Part shown: positions 1 to 14,000 of the stretch, piece by piece
How positions within the stretch are numbered: the first letter of the stretch is position 1
Layout: each line of letters starts with the position of its first letter
Source: Paraescarpia echinospica
Lineage: Eukaryota; Annelida; Polychaeta; Sabellida; Siboglinidae
Length of the DNA stretch: 64,000 nucleotides
Reading direction: 5' to 3'
Assembly (NCBI GenBank): GCA_020002185.1
Contig: CM034534.1
Location: 67,033,691-67,097,690, forward strand
Made by a program: the position numbers and the translations under genes
The notes under the pieces: model-generated
Database searches by the model: none
The model's input: only the letters and a program-made list of their open reading frames with translations
Told to the model about the DNA's origin: nothing

Positions 1-326
1 ATTAATTCCATTGGACAACGTGAATGACATCACTTTTCAATTGTCCAATCACGGAATATTCCCGCGGGATCCCTAGTGTCTCCAATGGTGACACGTTGAG
101 GAGTTTCGACAAACTAGAAATCTATATATTCATGTAACATGGTGCCCAAACGGTAATTGCATTTGGGAGACATGTGGAACTCGGAGAAAAAAAGAACAGT
201 AGCTGAACTAAGATGTCTTTTGCACTCACTCTTACTGTTACAGTATGCGCCCACAATTAATAAAAATGCAGGTGTAGTTGATGTTGAATTTCTGGTTTAT
301 GACCGTGTAGGTTAATGACACAACGT

Positions 327-640
327 CACTAGTTGGTATTTGTATAGAATCCGGACCCTTTCGAAGTCCAAATAGCAACCCAATTAGCACTAATCTGCAT
401 TACTGCGGCCGTGCATAAAATGAGCGATATAGCAGCGTATGCTGATATAAATCAGGGCGCTATTTATGCCTCAAATGGACGCTAAGATGCAATATTCTTA
501 CTCGTAAATATGCCTAGGATAATGTTGAATGAGTGAACTCACTGAGGTATCAAAGTTAAGTAAAACTCTAGTTATAACGGCAAAATGGAGGTAGGTATGG
601 ATTCGACAAAAGTGCCCACAACTTGCACGAGTCCATTCAA
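327..640. mobile_element. MITE-like dispersed repeat, diverged copy
   Basis: Same order of phrases as 22683-23066: ccaaatagc, gagcgatatag, gcaatattctta, ataatgttgaat, ggtatcaaagtt, ggaggtagg. Ends are more eroded. Intron 33. Confidence 0.65.
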
Positions 641-1127
641 CTAATCTTCTATGTCGTTTTTAGCAAAATAAGGAACGTGATTCGTAAGATATCTTTGTGC
701 TAACTATATAATACATATTCCGACAAAGTTGTGCAAACAAACCTTTGGGAAAGTTTATTTGAGTGAAGTACTGATTATAAACCACCGAAGTTCATATCTT
801 GTAAAAGACGCCGACTGCCCAAAACCATGTATACTAACGAATTATCAATACATTGGGCTAGGCAATGATATGTTTGCACAGAATTTGGATATACTAAACA
901 ACTTACACTGTTTTAAAAAAAGGACACAATTTGAGAAACGTTGTTGCAATTAATAGAAACATACTTTTGTGGCATTCCAGAAACAACTGTTTAATTAATT
1001 GCATAGCATGATTGCAACAAATAAAGTATAATCTTTGGAACTGAAACCACCAATTTAACATTATAATATTATGATATGATAATCATTTAAAGGTGCTGAT
1101 GGGGGAAAACAGTCTTCAGATGATACC

Positions 1128-1240
1128 ACTGGATGCTTCAAGTCAAGATGGTGTTCGATTGAATAGTTCTGTCAGGGAGTAAAATGTAAAACTCTTTGAT
1201 CACTCCTTAGGACTGGATACTGCGCTATATAAGAACTTAT
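1128..1240 (+). mobile_element. SINE, 3' part
   Basis: Tail of the local tRNA-SINE family: gatgcttcaagtcaagatgg...ctggatactgcgctatataa. Intron 33. Confidence 0.7.
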
Positions 1241-1847
1241 CTTTTATGTTTTACTGACACTGTCAGCATGGTAACAAGGCCTTCGGTAAGGGTAAGAAAA
1301 ACATCACCACAACCAAGTACCAGAGGTCAAGTGGAAATCACACCTCAACTGAATATCAGTGGTCAAGTGGAAACCACACCTCGACATGATGAAACAATCA
1401 TGATTACTGACTTTTATCAATCATGATTGCTACATTTATAAATAGTGTAAACATGTTTACATGCTATCTTGTTGTTTTATATCTTCCCGTCTATATTCAA
1501 GAGTAAAGGATAAAAGATACCTCAGAATGCACCATTTTTAAGCTAGTTAAAATAATCTCCCCAACCCCCCTAGCAACGTCTCGCACCTGCGGCTTGCGTA
1601 GCCCACCCCTACCACCTCGCCCGTCATTTTATCCAGGGTAAACACTGAAGTGCAAATGCTCAGAAAAAAACAATAACGCCAACACTTACAGCAACAGCAC
1701 CAAAATCAACTGAAAAATTTGAATTTGAAAACAAAATCTTGAGTTTCAGTGCTGAATCATGGGAATTATTGACTGTTTTCAAGGAAAGAACTTAGGCAAG
1801 ATGAAGATGTAATAAAAGAGGAGAGTAAACACAGGTGTGCTACTCAC

Positions 1848-2057
1848 TCTATATTCATCGCCTCCCTTGTACTGGTACACTTTCGTGCCGGAGGTGAGGT
1901 CACCGTTCAGGTACGCAGTGACGGTCATCGGGACGTCCACTCTACTTCCCTTCCTTGCCCCGCACCGGTCAACCACGATGACATCATCACCAGACTTGAC
2001 CGCCACAGCACAGTTACATGTTGCCTCAGACGCACACTTTCTCAGGAACGTGTTCAC
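1848..2057 (-). CDS. Exon 33: VWD domain 2 core, last exon in window
   Basis: 70 codons, phase 0 on both sides, donor GTGAGT, acceptor acaccgcag. VNTFLRKC, ATCNCAVAVKSGDDVIVVDR, PMTVTAYLNGDLTSG. Paralogue of exon 15. Because it ends in a good donor and lacks the GLCG loop, more exons must lie left of the window. Confidence 0.92.
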
Positions 2058-5000
2058 CTGCGGTGTACAAATATAACGTGTGTGTGGGTGTGTGTGGGTG
2101 TGCGCATTCAAGTGTATGTTAGAAAGTTTTCTAAAAAGCAGACAACACCATCATAATGCTCTTTTATAGATCCATCATAGAAAGTGTCATTTGCTTTAGC
2201 AGCTTAGCTTCGTTTTCAGGAGTCACAAAGAAGGAGAAATATAGCTTGGAGAAACTATGTTTTTATGCTGTCATGGTCAGAAGAAAGATACCCACATCAC
2301 AAATAGATTCATCACGATAGAGGTATCAAAAGGACAATTCATCCTGAAAGATCACTCCCATCCTCTTAACCACCTCCTACAGCCTCTACAACATCTCTCA
2401 CATCAGCCAGCATGTAAACAATGGAATAGTTACAACATCAGCCAGCATGTAAACAATGGAATAGTTACAACATCAGCCAGCATGTAAACAATGGAATAGT
2501 TACAACACCAGCCAGCATGTAAACAATGGAATAGTTACAACACCAGCCAGCATGTAAACAATGGAATAGTTACAACATCAGCCAGCATGTAAACAGTTAC
2601 AACATCAGCCAGCATGTAAACAATGGAATAGTTACAACATCAGCCAGCATGTAAACAATGGAATAGTTACAACATCAGCCAGCATGTAAACAATGGAATA
2701 GTTACAACACCAGCCAGCACGTAAACAATGGAATAGTTACAACATCAGCCAGCATGTAAACAATTGAAGAGTTACAACATCAGCCAGCATGTAAACAATG
2801 GAATAGTTACAACATCAGCCAGCATGTAAACAATGGAATAGTTACAACACCAGCCAGCATGTAAACAATGGAATAGTTACAACATCAGCCAGCCTGTAAA
2901 CATTGGAATAGTTACAACATCAGCCAGCATGTAAACAATGGAATAGCTACAACATCAGCCAGCATGTAAACAATGGAATAGTTACAACACCAGCCAGGAT
3001 GTAAACAATGGAATAGTTACAACATCAGCCAGCATGTAAACAATGGAATAGTTACAACATCAGCCAGCATGTAAACAATGGAATAGTTACAACATCAGCC
3101 AGCATGTAAACAATGGAAGTTACAACACCAGCCAGCACGTAAACAATGGAATAGTTACAACATCAGCCAGCATGTAAACAATGGAATAGTTACATCAACT
3201 TATTACTTGCAATAAATAATTGTTCTTCAACTATTTCATAGAATACATTGTCATCACCAAGAAAGTATCAATCATATACCTCTTTCAGAAAAAACCTCAG
3301 CATGGACTATGTGAAAGAGGTTTTCATTTATCTGCCTAATCCTCCATGCCTGTTTTTCCTGAGACATCTGACTGGTAAATCCGCACCACTTCAGGTTCAA
3401 ATTTATGTAGCAAACTGGAGTAGTTTTGTGAAGTTCAGTCCAAGCATTATCGTGCACACACACACATGCATTCACACACACATGTATCCAACACACACAC
3501 ACGCACATGCACGCACGCACACACACACACTCACCAAACACTCTAAACTCAAACTATATAACATGACTGTTAGCTAGTGTTGGCGTCCAATACATATCGT
3601 TATGAATGAATAACTTTCATTACCTGATATGGCAGAGTTTTGTGCTTGTACAGAACAAATTCTCCCTCCAGGAAAAGGTCGTAGGTTCTGAAACATCAAG
3701 ATTATTTTTTAAAGTTATTTCGTAATTAGTGGCTGGTAGTTTTTACATTATGGTAAATAGTAAGTTAATATTATTATACACTGACCTTGACCAAGGGCTG
3801 ACCTTTATTTATTTTATTTATTTCTGTTAGCAAAGAAAAACACAAGTGTAATGAGAAATAAAGTGTTGCTGGCATTTTTATTTTAAATGAAATGATCAAT
3901 CACGTTCCTCATAGATAAAGCTTGACTCTTGACAAGCCAAAAGCTCCCTTGTCAAAAATACCAGCTGGATCGTGTTAAATGTTGTTAAATCTGTCAAATG
4001 ATGATGGAACTTACTTAAGGTCAAAAGTCTCAATGTGTGGGTCGTTGGTGGAGCTGCACCTGGCGGTAAGCTTGTCACTGTTGATGATGTTGATCTGTGG
4101 AGTAGTACAGGTTATCATTGCATGGTATCACAACAAGGTGTATCTGGCAGTAAGCTTGTCACTGTTGATGATGTTGATCTGTGGAGTAGTACAGGTTATC
4201 ATTGCATGGTATCACAACAAGGTGTAATTAGTGGTAAGCTTGTCACTGTTGATGATGTTGATCTGTGGAGTAGTACAGGTTATCATTGCATGGTATCACA
4301 ACAAGGTGTATCTGGCAGTAAGCTTGTCACTGTTGATGTTGACCTGTGGAGTAGTACAGGTTATCATTGCATGGTATCACAACAAGGTGTATCTGGCGGT
4401 AAGCTTGTCACTGTTGATGATGTTGACCTGTGGAGTAGTACAGGTTATCATTGCATGGTATCACAACAAGGTGTATCTGACGGTAAGCTTGTCACTGTTG
4501 ATGATGTTGATCTGTGGAGTACTACAGGTTATCATTGCATGGTATCACAACAAGGTGTAATTAGTGGTAAGCTTGTCACTGTTGATGATGTTGATCTGTG
4601 GAGTAGTACAGGTTATCATTGCATGGTATCACAACAAGGTGTATCTGGCGGTAAGCGTGTCACTGTTGATGATGTTGATCTGTGGAGTAGTACAGGTTAT
4701 CATTGCATGGTATCACAACAAGGTGTATCTGGCGGTAAGCTTGTCACTGTTGATGATGTTGATCTGTGAAGTAGTACAGGTTATCATTGCATGGTATCAC
4801 AACAAGGTGTAATTAGTGGTAAACTTGTCACTGTTGATGATGTTGATCTGTGGAGTAGTACAGGTTATCATTGCATGGTATCACAACAAGGTGTATCTGG
4901 CGGTAAGCTTGTCACTGTTGATGATGTTGATCTGTGGAGTAGTACAGGTTATCATTGCATGGTATCACAACAAGGTGTATCTGGCAGTAAGCTTGTCACT

Positions 5001-8000
5001 GTTGATGATGTTGATCTGTGGAGTAGTACAGGTTATCATTGCACGGTATCACAACAAGGTGTATCTGGCAGTAAGCTTGTCACTGTTGATGATGTTGACC
5101 TGTGGAGTAGTACAGGTTATCATTGCATGGTATCACAACAAGGTTTATCTGGCGGTAAGCTTGTCACTGTTGATGATGTTGATCTGTGGAGTAGTACAGG
5201 TTATCATTGCATGGTATCACAACAAGGTGCATCTGGCGGTAAGCTTGTCACTGTTGAACATGTTGATCTGTGGAGTAGTACAGGTTATCATTGCATGGTA
5301 TCACAACAAGGTGTATCTGGCGTTAAGCGTGTCACTGTTGATGATGTTGATCTGAGGAGTAGTACAGGTTATCATTGCATGGTATCACAACAAGGTGTAT
5401 CTGACGGTAAGCGTGTCACTGTTGATGATGTTGATCTGTGGAGTAGTACAGGTTATCATTGCATGGTATCACAACAAGGTGTATCTGGCGGTAAGCTTGT
5501 CACTGTTGATGATGTTGATCTGTGGAGTAGTACAGGTTATCATTGCATGGTATCACAACAAGGTGTATCTGGCGTAAGCTTGTCACTGTTGATGATGTTG
5601 ATCTGTGCAGTAGTACAGGTTATCATTGCATGGTATCACAACAAGGTGTATCTGGCAGTAAGCTTGTCACTGTTGATGATGTTGATCTGTGGAGTAGTAC
5701 AGGTTATCATTGCATGGTATCACAACAAGGTGTATCTGGCGGTAAGCTTGTCACTGTTGATGATGTTGATCTGTGGAGTAGTACAGGTTATCATTGCATG
5801 GTATCACAACAAGGTGTATCTGGCGGTAAGCGTGTCACTGTTGATGATGTTGATCTGTGGAGTAGTACAGGTTATCATTGCATGGTATCACAACAAGGTG
5901 TATCTGGCGGTAAGCTTGTCACTGTTGATGATGTTGATCTGTGGAGTAGTACAGGTTATCATTGCATGGTATCACAACAAGGTGTATCTGGCGGTAAGCT
6001 TGTCACTGTTGATGATGTTGATCTGTGGAGTAGTACAGGTTATCATTGCATGGTATCACAACAAGGTGTACCTGGCGGTAAGCTTGTCACTGTTGATGAT
6101 GTTGATCTGTGGAGTAGTACAGGTTATCATTGCATGGTATCACAACAAGGTGTATCTGGCTGTAAGCTTGTCACTGTTGATGATGTTGATCTGTGGAGTA
6201 GTACAGGTTATCATTGCATGGAATCACAACAAGGTGTATCTGGCAGTAAGCTTGTCACTGTTGATGATGTTGATCTGTGGAGTAGTACAGGTTATCATTG
6301 CATGGTATCACAACAAGGTGTATCTGGCGGTAAGCTTGTCACTGTTGATGATGTTGATCTGTGGAGTAGTACAGGTTATCATTGCATGGTATCACAACAA
6401 GGTGTATCTGGCTGTAAGCTTGTCACTGTTGATGATGTTGATCTGTGGAGTAGTACAGGTTATCATTGCATGGTATCACAACAAGGTGTATCTGGCGGTA
6501 AGCTTGTCACTGTTGATGATGTTGATCTGTGGAGTAGTACAGGTTATCATTGCATGGTATCACAACAAGGTGTATCTGGCGGTAAGCTTGTCACTGTTGA
6601 TGATGTTGATCTGTGGAGTAGTACAGGTTATCATTGCATGGTATCACAAGGTGTATCTGGCGGTAAGCTTGTCACTGTTGAACATGTTGATCTGTGGAGT
6701 AGTACAGGTTATCATTGCATGGTATCACAACAAGGTGTATCTGGCGTTAAGCGTGTCACTGTTGATGATGTTGATCTGTGGAGTAGTACAGGTTATCATT
6801 GCATGGTATCACAACAAGGTGTATCTGACGGTAAGCGTGTCACTGTTGATGATGTTGATCTGTGGAGTGGTACAGGTTATCATTGCATGGTATCACAAGG
6901 TGTATCACCAAACGCAGCTAATCAGGTACAAGGGCACGTTGTGAAAAAGTATTAATATTAAGTGTATAGACTTTAAAATATTTTCCATGTTTAAATTGAG
7001 CAAAAGAATACCTTTTAAGAGAAGATAATCACGGTAATGTCAAGAACATTAATAACTGTATCATTTCGAACGTTACAAGAATACCATACAAAAATCAAAG
7101 AATGCCTATTAACTGAAACGACAATACAGACCTCCAAGACAAACACAGTGGAACCTCCCTATTAAGGTCACTTTGGGACCTGAACAACGAGGTGACTTTA
7201 TTAGCGGGACTTATGTCCTATACTTTACTGGTTGTGGAAATAAGAGATTCCACTGTACAAGATGCAAGCTGCATGACTGTATAAACATACCTGAATAGTT
7301 GTGATTTCTGTCTCGATGGATGTGGTGCTGCCATGGTAGATAATCTTTTGGTAGAGGACCAACGTGCGTGTGACGTCCTGGTCAAAGAGTCCATCCATCA
7401 TTGCACGGACCGGAATATTTTGCTCAATCTGCCAATTCTCAGGCGTCAGCTGTACGCCACAGAACGCGTCATCGACCACACTGCCTCCGTTCCAACCAAT
7501 CACAGCCTGCGATATGACGTCGCCGTTTGCACACGTGTAGTCGGACTTCGATGATTTGATGCGAGCAATGATTCGGACGACGCAGTCTGTGTTTGATGCC
7601 CCACACAGGAAGGACGGGGGAAGGGTGCCTTGAACCGTCACCACAGTTCCAGATTGTCCCTCCACCACAGTCAGCGGACCTTTAGTTAGGACCTGTCAAA
7701 TGGCAAAATGAAGTTTAGACTATTCGTACAATTATATCCACCACTGTATATAGCGAGGTACTCTTTTATATAGCTAAGTGAACTGGATCAACGTAGAGTG
7801 AACAAACTTGCATAAGGTTCGACATGGCAGCACAGGATTTAAACCCGTGTTCTCTCGATTGGGAGTCCGATGTTCTAGCTACTGCGCTCCAGTCAAGTTT
7901 GCTATAACCTCGTCATATCTGTGCTTTTACGTGTACAGTTAGCAAGAGAGTGGAAGTGGAATGAGAGTATATGTAAACATGTGTCGACGAGCATTTCATT

Positions 8001-11000
8001 ATGATCAGAATAAATTTGTAAAGCGACATGTATCCAAAAACTTGCACAACAGCGCTAAAAATATAAAGCAAGGCTACCTAAATAAATAAGTTAAATAAAT
8101 ACATTAAATCAATAAATTAAACCTATAAAATATATAATTTGAAGCAAACTTTTCACGTGCAGTTTCCTCCCTCTGAGCTCTCCTGCGTAAGAGCAAAGAC
8201 CCAACGACTCAGGATGTTTAGGAGAGACTTGAATACCTCTCTTTAATCAGGCGTTCACATTATTTTTTAACTGCCTTTTAACATACATGTATACTTTGTA
8301 ATTATATAAGGCCTACATGTATACTCGTAGTTTATTGTGTTATCTTAGGTAATACATATACAGTGTATTGTTTTATTATATTCACGTGTGTAATGTATTC
8401 TTAGTTTTCACTTTATTTTGTAAACACACCTGAATCTACATTTTAGAGATATATATGCTGTTAGAATAAGTTTAATTTGAGTTTGATGGACAAGGGCTGC
8501 TAAACGTATTATATAGCTGATCTTCAAAATGTTGTAATTATACAGACATCTAAGCAATGGCTTATGTTAGCACTCTATATTGTATAAACATCACATCACA
8601 CATTTATAAATAAAACTTTTTTATATACTACCCCCTGACAGTATGTTTGATGTTATCTGAATGTCTGCAGTTTAATTGCTGTGAACATTTAACCAATTTA
8701 ATTTTTTTCAATATAAAAAAAATTCATAAACAATCCACAAACATAGAAATAACATTTCGCTCTTATGCCTACCGGTATTGATACTGACCTTGACCTCGGC
8801 CTTGAAGGGCTGACTGCGAACTGGGCAACTCTTGATCTGGTCGCAGGACTGAGCATAGCAGGCGGACACTTCACAGAATATCTGGCAACAAGTTCACGCT
8901 TCGAATATAATAGTAATAGTTTTACTGTATTTCTCTGCACCATAAATCTGGTAATTATTACCATTCAGAGTCGCATTACAATCTGCGTAATGTAGCTATT
9001 ATTATTACAAAAAAATTATAAAATATATATATATCAATAACAAATAGATAAGGAAAGTTATAATAACAACAACTAATATGTGTTAAATAACAAGTTCAGA
9101 AAGAATAAATAATATTTCAAACCGAGAAAAGGATAACCTGAGCCTGCTACCTGCAGTCATCCTCTCAAACCAGGCATGGTAACAGCATTCAACTACCTCG
9201 GGTACATAGCCAACACAGATCTATAGGAGCGTACCGAGTAAGCCGTACTTTGACCCACTTTCTGTCTGTGTCAGTCTTCATTGCGGGAGCCAGACGGGCA
9301 AAGAGCAATTTTCCACGAATATGTGGTTAATGCGATTTGCTTCCGAAATAGCTGGTGTTTTGCTATTTGAATGTTACGACATAGCAGCGGTATACACTGT
9401 AAATAACAAACATCAAAGGTGACACCCTAAACATGATCACATGATCACTCACCCCTTTCGTCAACTGGGTGAGAGTGACGTTGCTAGCATCAAGAAACAC
9501 TTCTTTGTCGTATGATTCCTCGCTGATTGTATTCTCTCCGACCATCGCCCCGGTGTTATCCACCCACTTGATGTAATAGCGAACACGTTCATTTTGCGAT
9601 GCGAAGCGACACATAAACGAGGCCTTCTCTGTTGAATTCACCTTCAACTGTGCACCGTCTTTGATGCTGATCTGAGGCTCTTCCTTTATAATCGGGAATG
9701 CTGAAATACAAGTCGCACGTGTCTAACATGATTTAACAAGATTGCCATCCAATTAAAAAAACAGTGGACGGGAACCCTAGGATTATCGAGAGTCCCATTA
9801 TGTGTCACCTATCATTCTGAGATATTTGTTTTTAAACATATTCACATTGATAACATGTACACAGACACTGCATTCCATTAACTGAGAATGAATATTTTAC
9901 TATTAAAAGTTGTACATTTATGAATGAGTGTTGATATTAACTTAAAACAATAACTGATGTAATTATAGTAGAAAAAATAATACAGCTGAATTAGTAACTA
10001 TCAAAAAGATATAGTTATTCCATTGATGACACACAAAATGCCACTGCTCGCCTAATCTTCATTCAATAAAAATGTGGCTTGTGGCTATTATATGACAAAT
10101 AAAAACTTCTGTTCACATAAAAAACTTTTCTACATTCTAGCATCTCTATACATTTTAGAGTTAATCACCATATCATCTAGGACAATACATCTATGGAACT
10201 AAATCAGTAATTGTAAAAGAAACTGTGGAACTACATTTGCCATACTGAAGGATTATGGGACACCGACAACAATCACTCACGGACGGGACAGTTCTGCACT
10301 TCTTCGAGCTGTGTTTCGTTGAGAGCCTCATTGTAGATCTGTAGACAGGCCATGCGCCCCTTGAAATACTTCAAACTGCCTGGCACGCCACCCTGGGGAA
10401 TACAGGCACATGTCATAGTACAGTACTACAGCTTAAAGATGACCTGCATGTATACATTCACCGCTCACTTTGCAAGTAAGGCTAGACTGCTTTGATTGTC
10501 CAGTATTGCAAGTCCATAGTAGGTTTTTATATTTCCCCGTGTGAGAATTCCTGGCAAAGATATAGCAATATAGGCAAATTGGCCAAACAGCTGAAACACA
10601 TAGGCAAAGAATCTCATAATGCACAATACTAAGAATAGATTAAATTATTATAATAATATCAAAAGTACTGAAAAACAAAACAAAACATAAAAATTCCATT
10701 CTACCTGCTCATGCAGTTACAAATACGTGTAGGTATGTAAGTATGGTGCCTATAGTCTCACTGACTGTTATCATGTATTGTCAGGTGTTACATTAAAACT
10801 TTGTCCTCCCCAAAATTCCACCAACATAACTGCTTACATATCCATCAATCGTCTCTCCCAGTATCGTGTCAAAGAAACCATCACTCACCAGGGTTATTCC
10901 GCCTTCCGTTCCGAGTAACCTCTTCCCGACCGCCAGCTCAGCAGTCAAATTTGCGTTCACGTACAACTTCGCCACACCATCCATATAGTCGTAGGTGACA

Positions 11001-14000
11001 GCAATTGCGTTCCACACGTCCATCCTCAGCACGTCGACAGAGAGCGCTTCAGGAGCAGCACGTTTCAGGTTTCGTTGCTTCACGACAAACATTAGCCTCG
11101 TTCCGATCTGCTTCAGCTGCAGGCCGTCACCTCGTTTCCCGTAGCTTAGAACGGGCGACTCTGCTTGGGATTCTGGGTAGAGTTGAAGGACGATTGTGAT
11201 CGAGTATTTTGTATCGAGGATGACATTGTCGAATATCGCTGCAAAGGAGCCGGGCTTGTCGAAGGAGACTGTGTTGTATGGCCATTCGGACGGACCCTCG
11301 GCATACTTCACCTTGGAGTACAGCTTGAGGTCGTTGCCATAGATACTGAGGTCGCCAGCGCTGCATTCGTCCAGCGGGAAGAGGCCAACCAGTGTGCTGT
11401 CTGGAGGCAGAGTTGTGACATGTAGACCCATACAGTGACATCCACATTGCTGATGTTATACGCAGGAATTCAATTTATAAAAAATACAATATGTGCAAAT
11501 TGAAAGAGACTGGAATCTCTTAATACAACAGAGAGTAATAATAAACTTCATCGCAGGTGTTGTACACGCAATTACAGTGGCACCATGCTTTATGGTCACC
11601 TTGGTAATACAGCCACCTCGCAATTAAGGTCACTCTAAAACAGTTCCATATCATTTCCATGTACAGTAAATTATAGGATATTAGTCGCGCTAATACGGTC
11701 ACCTTGCTATTCAGGTCTCTTTTCTGCAGTCCCAAAGGTGTCCTTAATAATGAGGTGCTATTGTATGGTGTTTTTCTTATTACTGTTAGTGCCTAAACCA
11801 TGTACGCTGTAACCAGGTCCACACAATGGCTTGCCTATACTTAAAAACGCTATGGCTAAATTGATAATCACTTACGGTACTTTTAATCAAGTCCACAACT
11901 TTCTTGAAGTAGCACAGTTATTATCATTATCAATATCATTATCATTACATTGAAAGTGGGGGTATTCCAAATAATTTACACCATCTGTCATTGTAACTTG
12001 TAACAAAACATAATCACAGTATTTACGCAATAAATATAGAGAAATTGAAAGTGAGTCACTAGAGTTATAAGTCAATCACTTCTCATCAGTGACAGAACAT
12101 GCAGAAAACGTCGGGTGCTGATCTTATGTATTTTACCAGAACATATACAGAGTGCACATCTCAAGACAGTCTCTGACTTGGAATCCTCAAGGAAAAAGAA
12201 GGAGTGGAAGGCCAAAAAACACAGAAGTAAAGAGGAGTGGCTATACCTGGAAAGAAACAGAGGATTGCCCAAAGTCGTGTGTGCCGGAGAGTCATCACGG
12301 ATGGCCTATGATTCTCACGGAGTGAGGGGCGTAAACAAACATACACAGTGCAACTCCACATATAAAAACATGTCTTACTTCCAGTGAAAGTCCACTGTGT
12401 CCGTGATACAGAGGGCACGCAAGCTTCTTTACGGCCAGGATTCACATCACTGCCCGCGTAGCACTGTCCTTCAATAGTGCACGAGTCCATCTGAAACAAA
12501 CATTTAATGAATTCATTCTGTTGCTAAGACACAAGGCATTACGACAGTTTCACCAGGTCCACTAGCTTCATCAAGGTGATGTAAAACCAAGAGGCCATAG
12601 CGCAAACCCCTGGAACAATCGGTACACAGGATGTACAGTGGAACCCCCTTTAACGATCACCTCTGTAATATAGTCACCTCGCAATTAAGGTCACTCTAAG
12701 ACAGTCCTATATTTTTTATTGAAATGCACTCCGATTCCCTGCAGTGCTCGTACATATTTACCAAGTTATAAAATGGCCCTAACTCAAAAACTTGTAATAT
12801 AAAGCCATACAGTACATGGCAAATAGACTAAACTTTAAAATGACATATAGCACACGACAACCCAGTGGTCATGGAACCTTGATAGAACGACCAGTGTTAA
12901 TTGCCATCCACACTCAAGACTGTTTCATTGTAGTAGAGCCAATATATCATAAATTTCAAATGGGTAAAGTTCACCTACCCTCTCCGCACAAGTGCCAGCT
13001 TTGAAGTCACATGACATGCAGTCTGGGTTGAAGACGAGGAACTGTTGCATCATGGTTGCGTTGTAGTTGACCCCATTGTTACTGACCCCGACGAGGTAAC
13101 TCGCCGTATTTACTTCGACGGAAAGCTTACAATGGACCTCGGTGACACTCACAAATATGGCCTCGACTTTCTTCACAGGGCCGATGTTTGTTATCCCTGT
13201 CGAGTTTATCTGCAGAAGACATGACAAGTCAAGGTTTTATGTAATAAAAAAGATAAGTGCTTATATATAGTGTCCAGTCCTTAAGACTGCTCAAAGCACT
13301 TTACACTTTACCCCCTGGCAGACCTGTTTAATCAAACACAATTTTGACTTCTTTGGGAAGCATCCAGCCATGCTGCAATTAATGCGAGAAGATTATTCAT
13401 ACTCAAATATCCACCACTGTCTATAGCCAGGTACTCATTCATACAGCTGCATGAACTGAAGAAAGATAGTGAACAAATTTTCCCAAGGACCAACCTGGCA
13501 GCACAGGACTCGAACCCGAGTTCTCTCAATGCTCTAGCCACTGCACTCCTAAATACAAGCGAGTAAAAATAAAGGCAAGTTCTTATAAAGCGCAGTATCC
13601 AGTTCCTATGACTGCTCGAAGCGGTTTATGCATCACCCAGTGGCAGACATGTTCAATCAAACACCATCTCAACTTCTCAGTGGAGTATTCAGCCATGCCA
13701 CAATTACAGCACAGACTTTCAAAATGCAAATGTTGTTTACCTTTTATGTTAATGTGTGGTGCAGCAACCTTTTAGTGGAACCACCAACTTTATAGTTGAC
13801 AGTCCTGCCAACCACCAACCTTTAACATCAGGTTTCAAGGACCGTATTCATTCTATTAAGCATGCAGTGCGCTTAACAAATAATTACGATGCAGAAATAT
13901 GTCAAATTATGTGTCCGAATAAGCGTACGGGGGTGTGAATTGAATATAGTATGACATTGGTAGAAATTAAATTACACTGGTGGATTCAATTGTCAAGGTT

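Larger units (their letters stand above)
1..1847 (-). other. Intron 33, partial
   Basis: Downstream of the exon 33 donor. It holds a diverged MITE-like repeat and a SINE tail. At 1320-1385 a ~45-bp phrase (ggtcaagtggaaaccacacc) is present twice. No segment resembling exon 16 was found, so the next exon probably lies outside the window. Confidence 0.6.

Noticed and set aside
2399..3195. CRISPR-like array
   Set aside because: The units are head-to-tail with no unique spacers, in a eukaryotic intron; the same applies to the other arrays.
4035..6955. Plus-strand open frames of 244, 470 and 717 codons (VTVDDVDLWSSTGYHCMVSQQ-type repeats)
   Set aside because: They arise because the 84-bp unit is a multiple of three with no stop in two plus frames. 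They overlap the antisense intron of the VWDE-like gene, switch frame at a 1-bp deletion, and show no start, splice or homology evidence.
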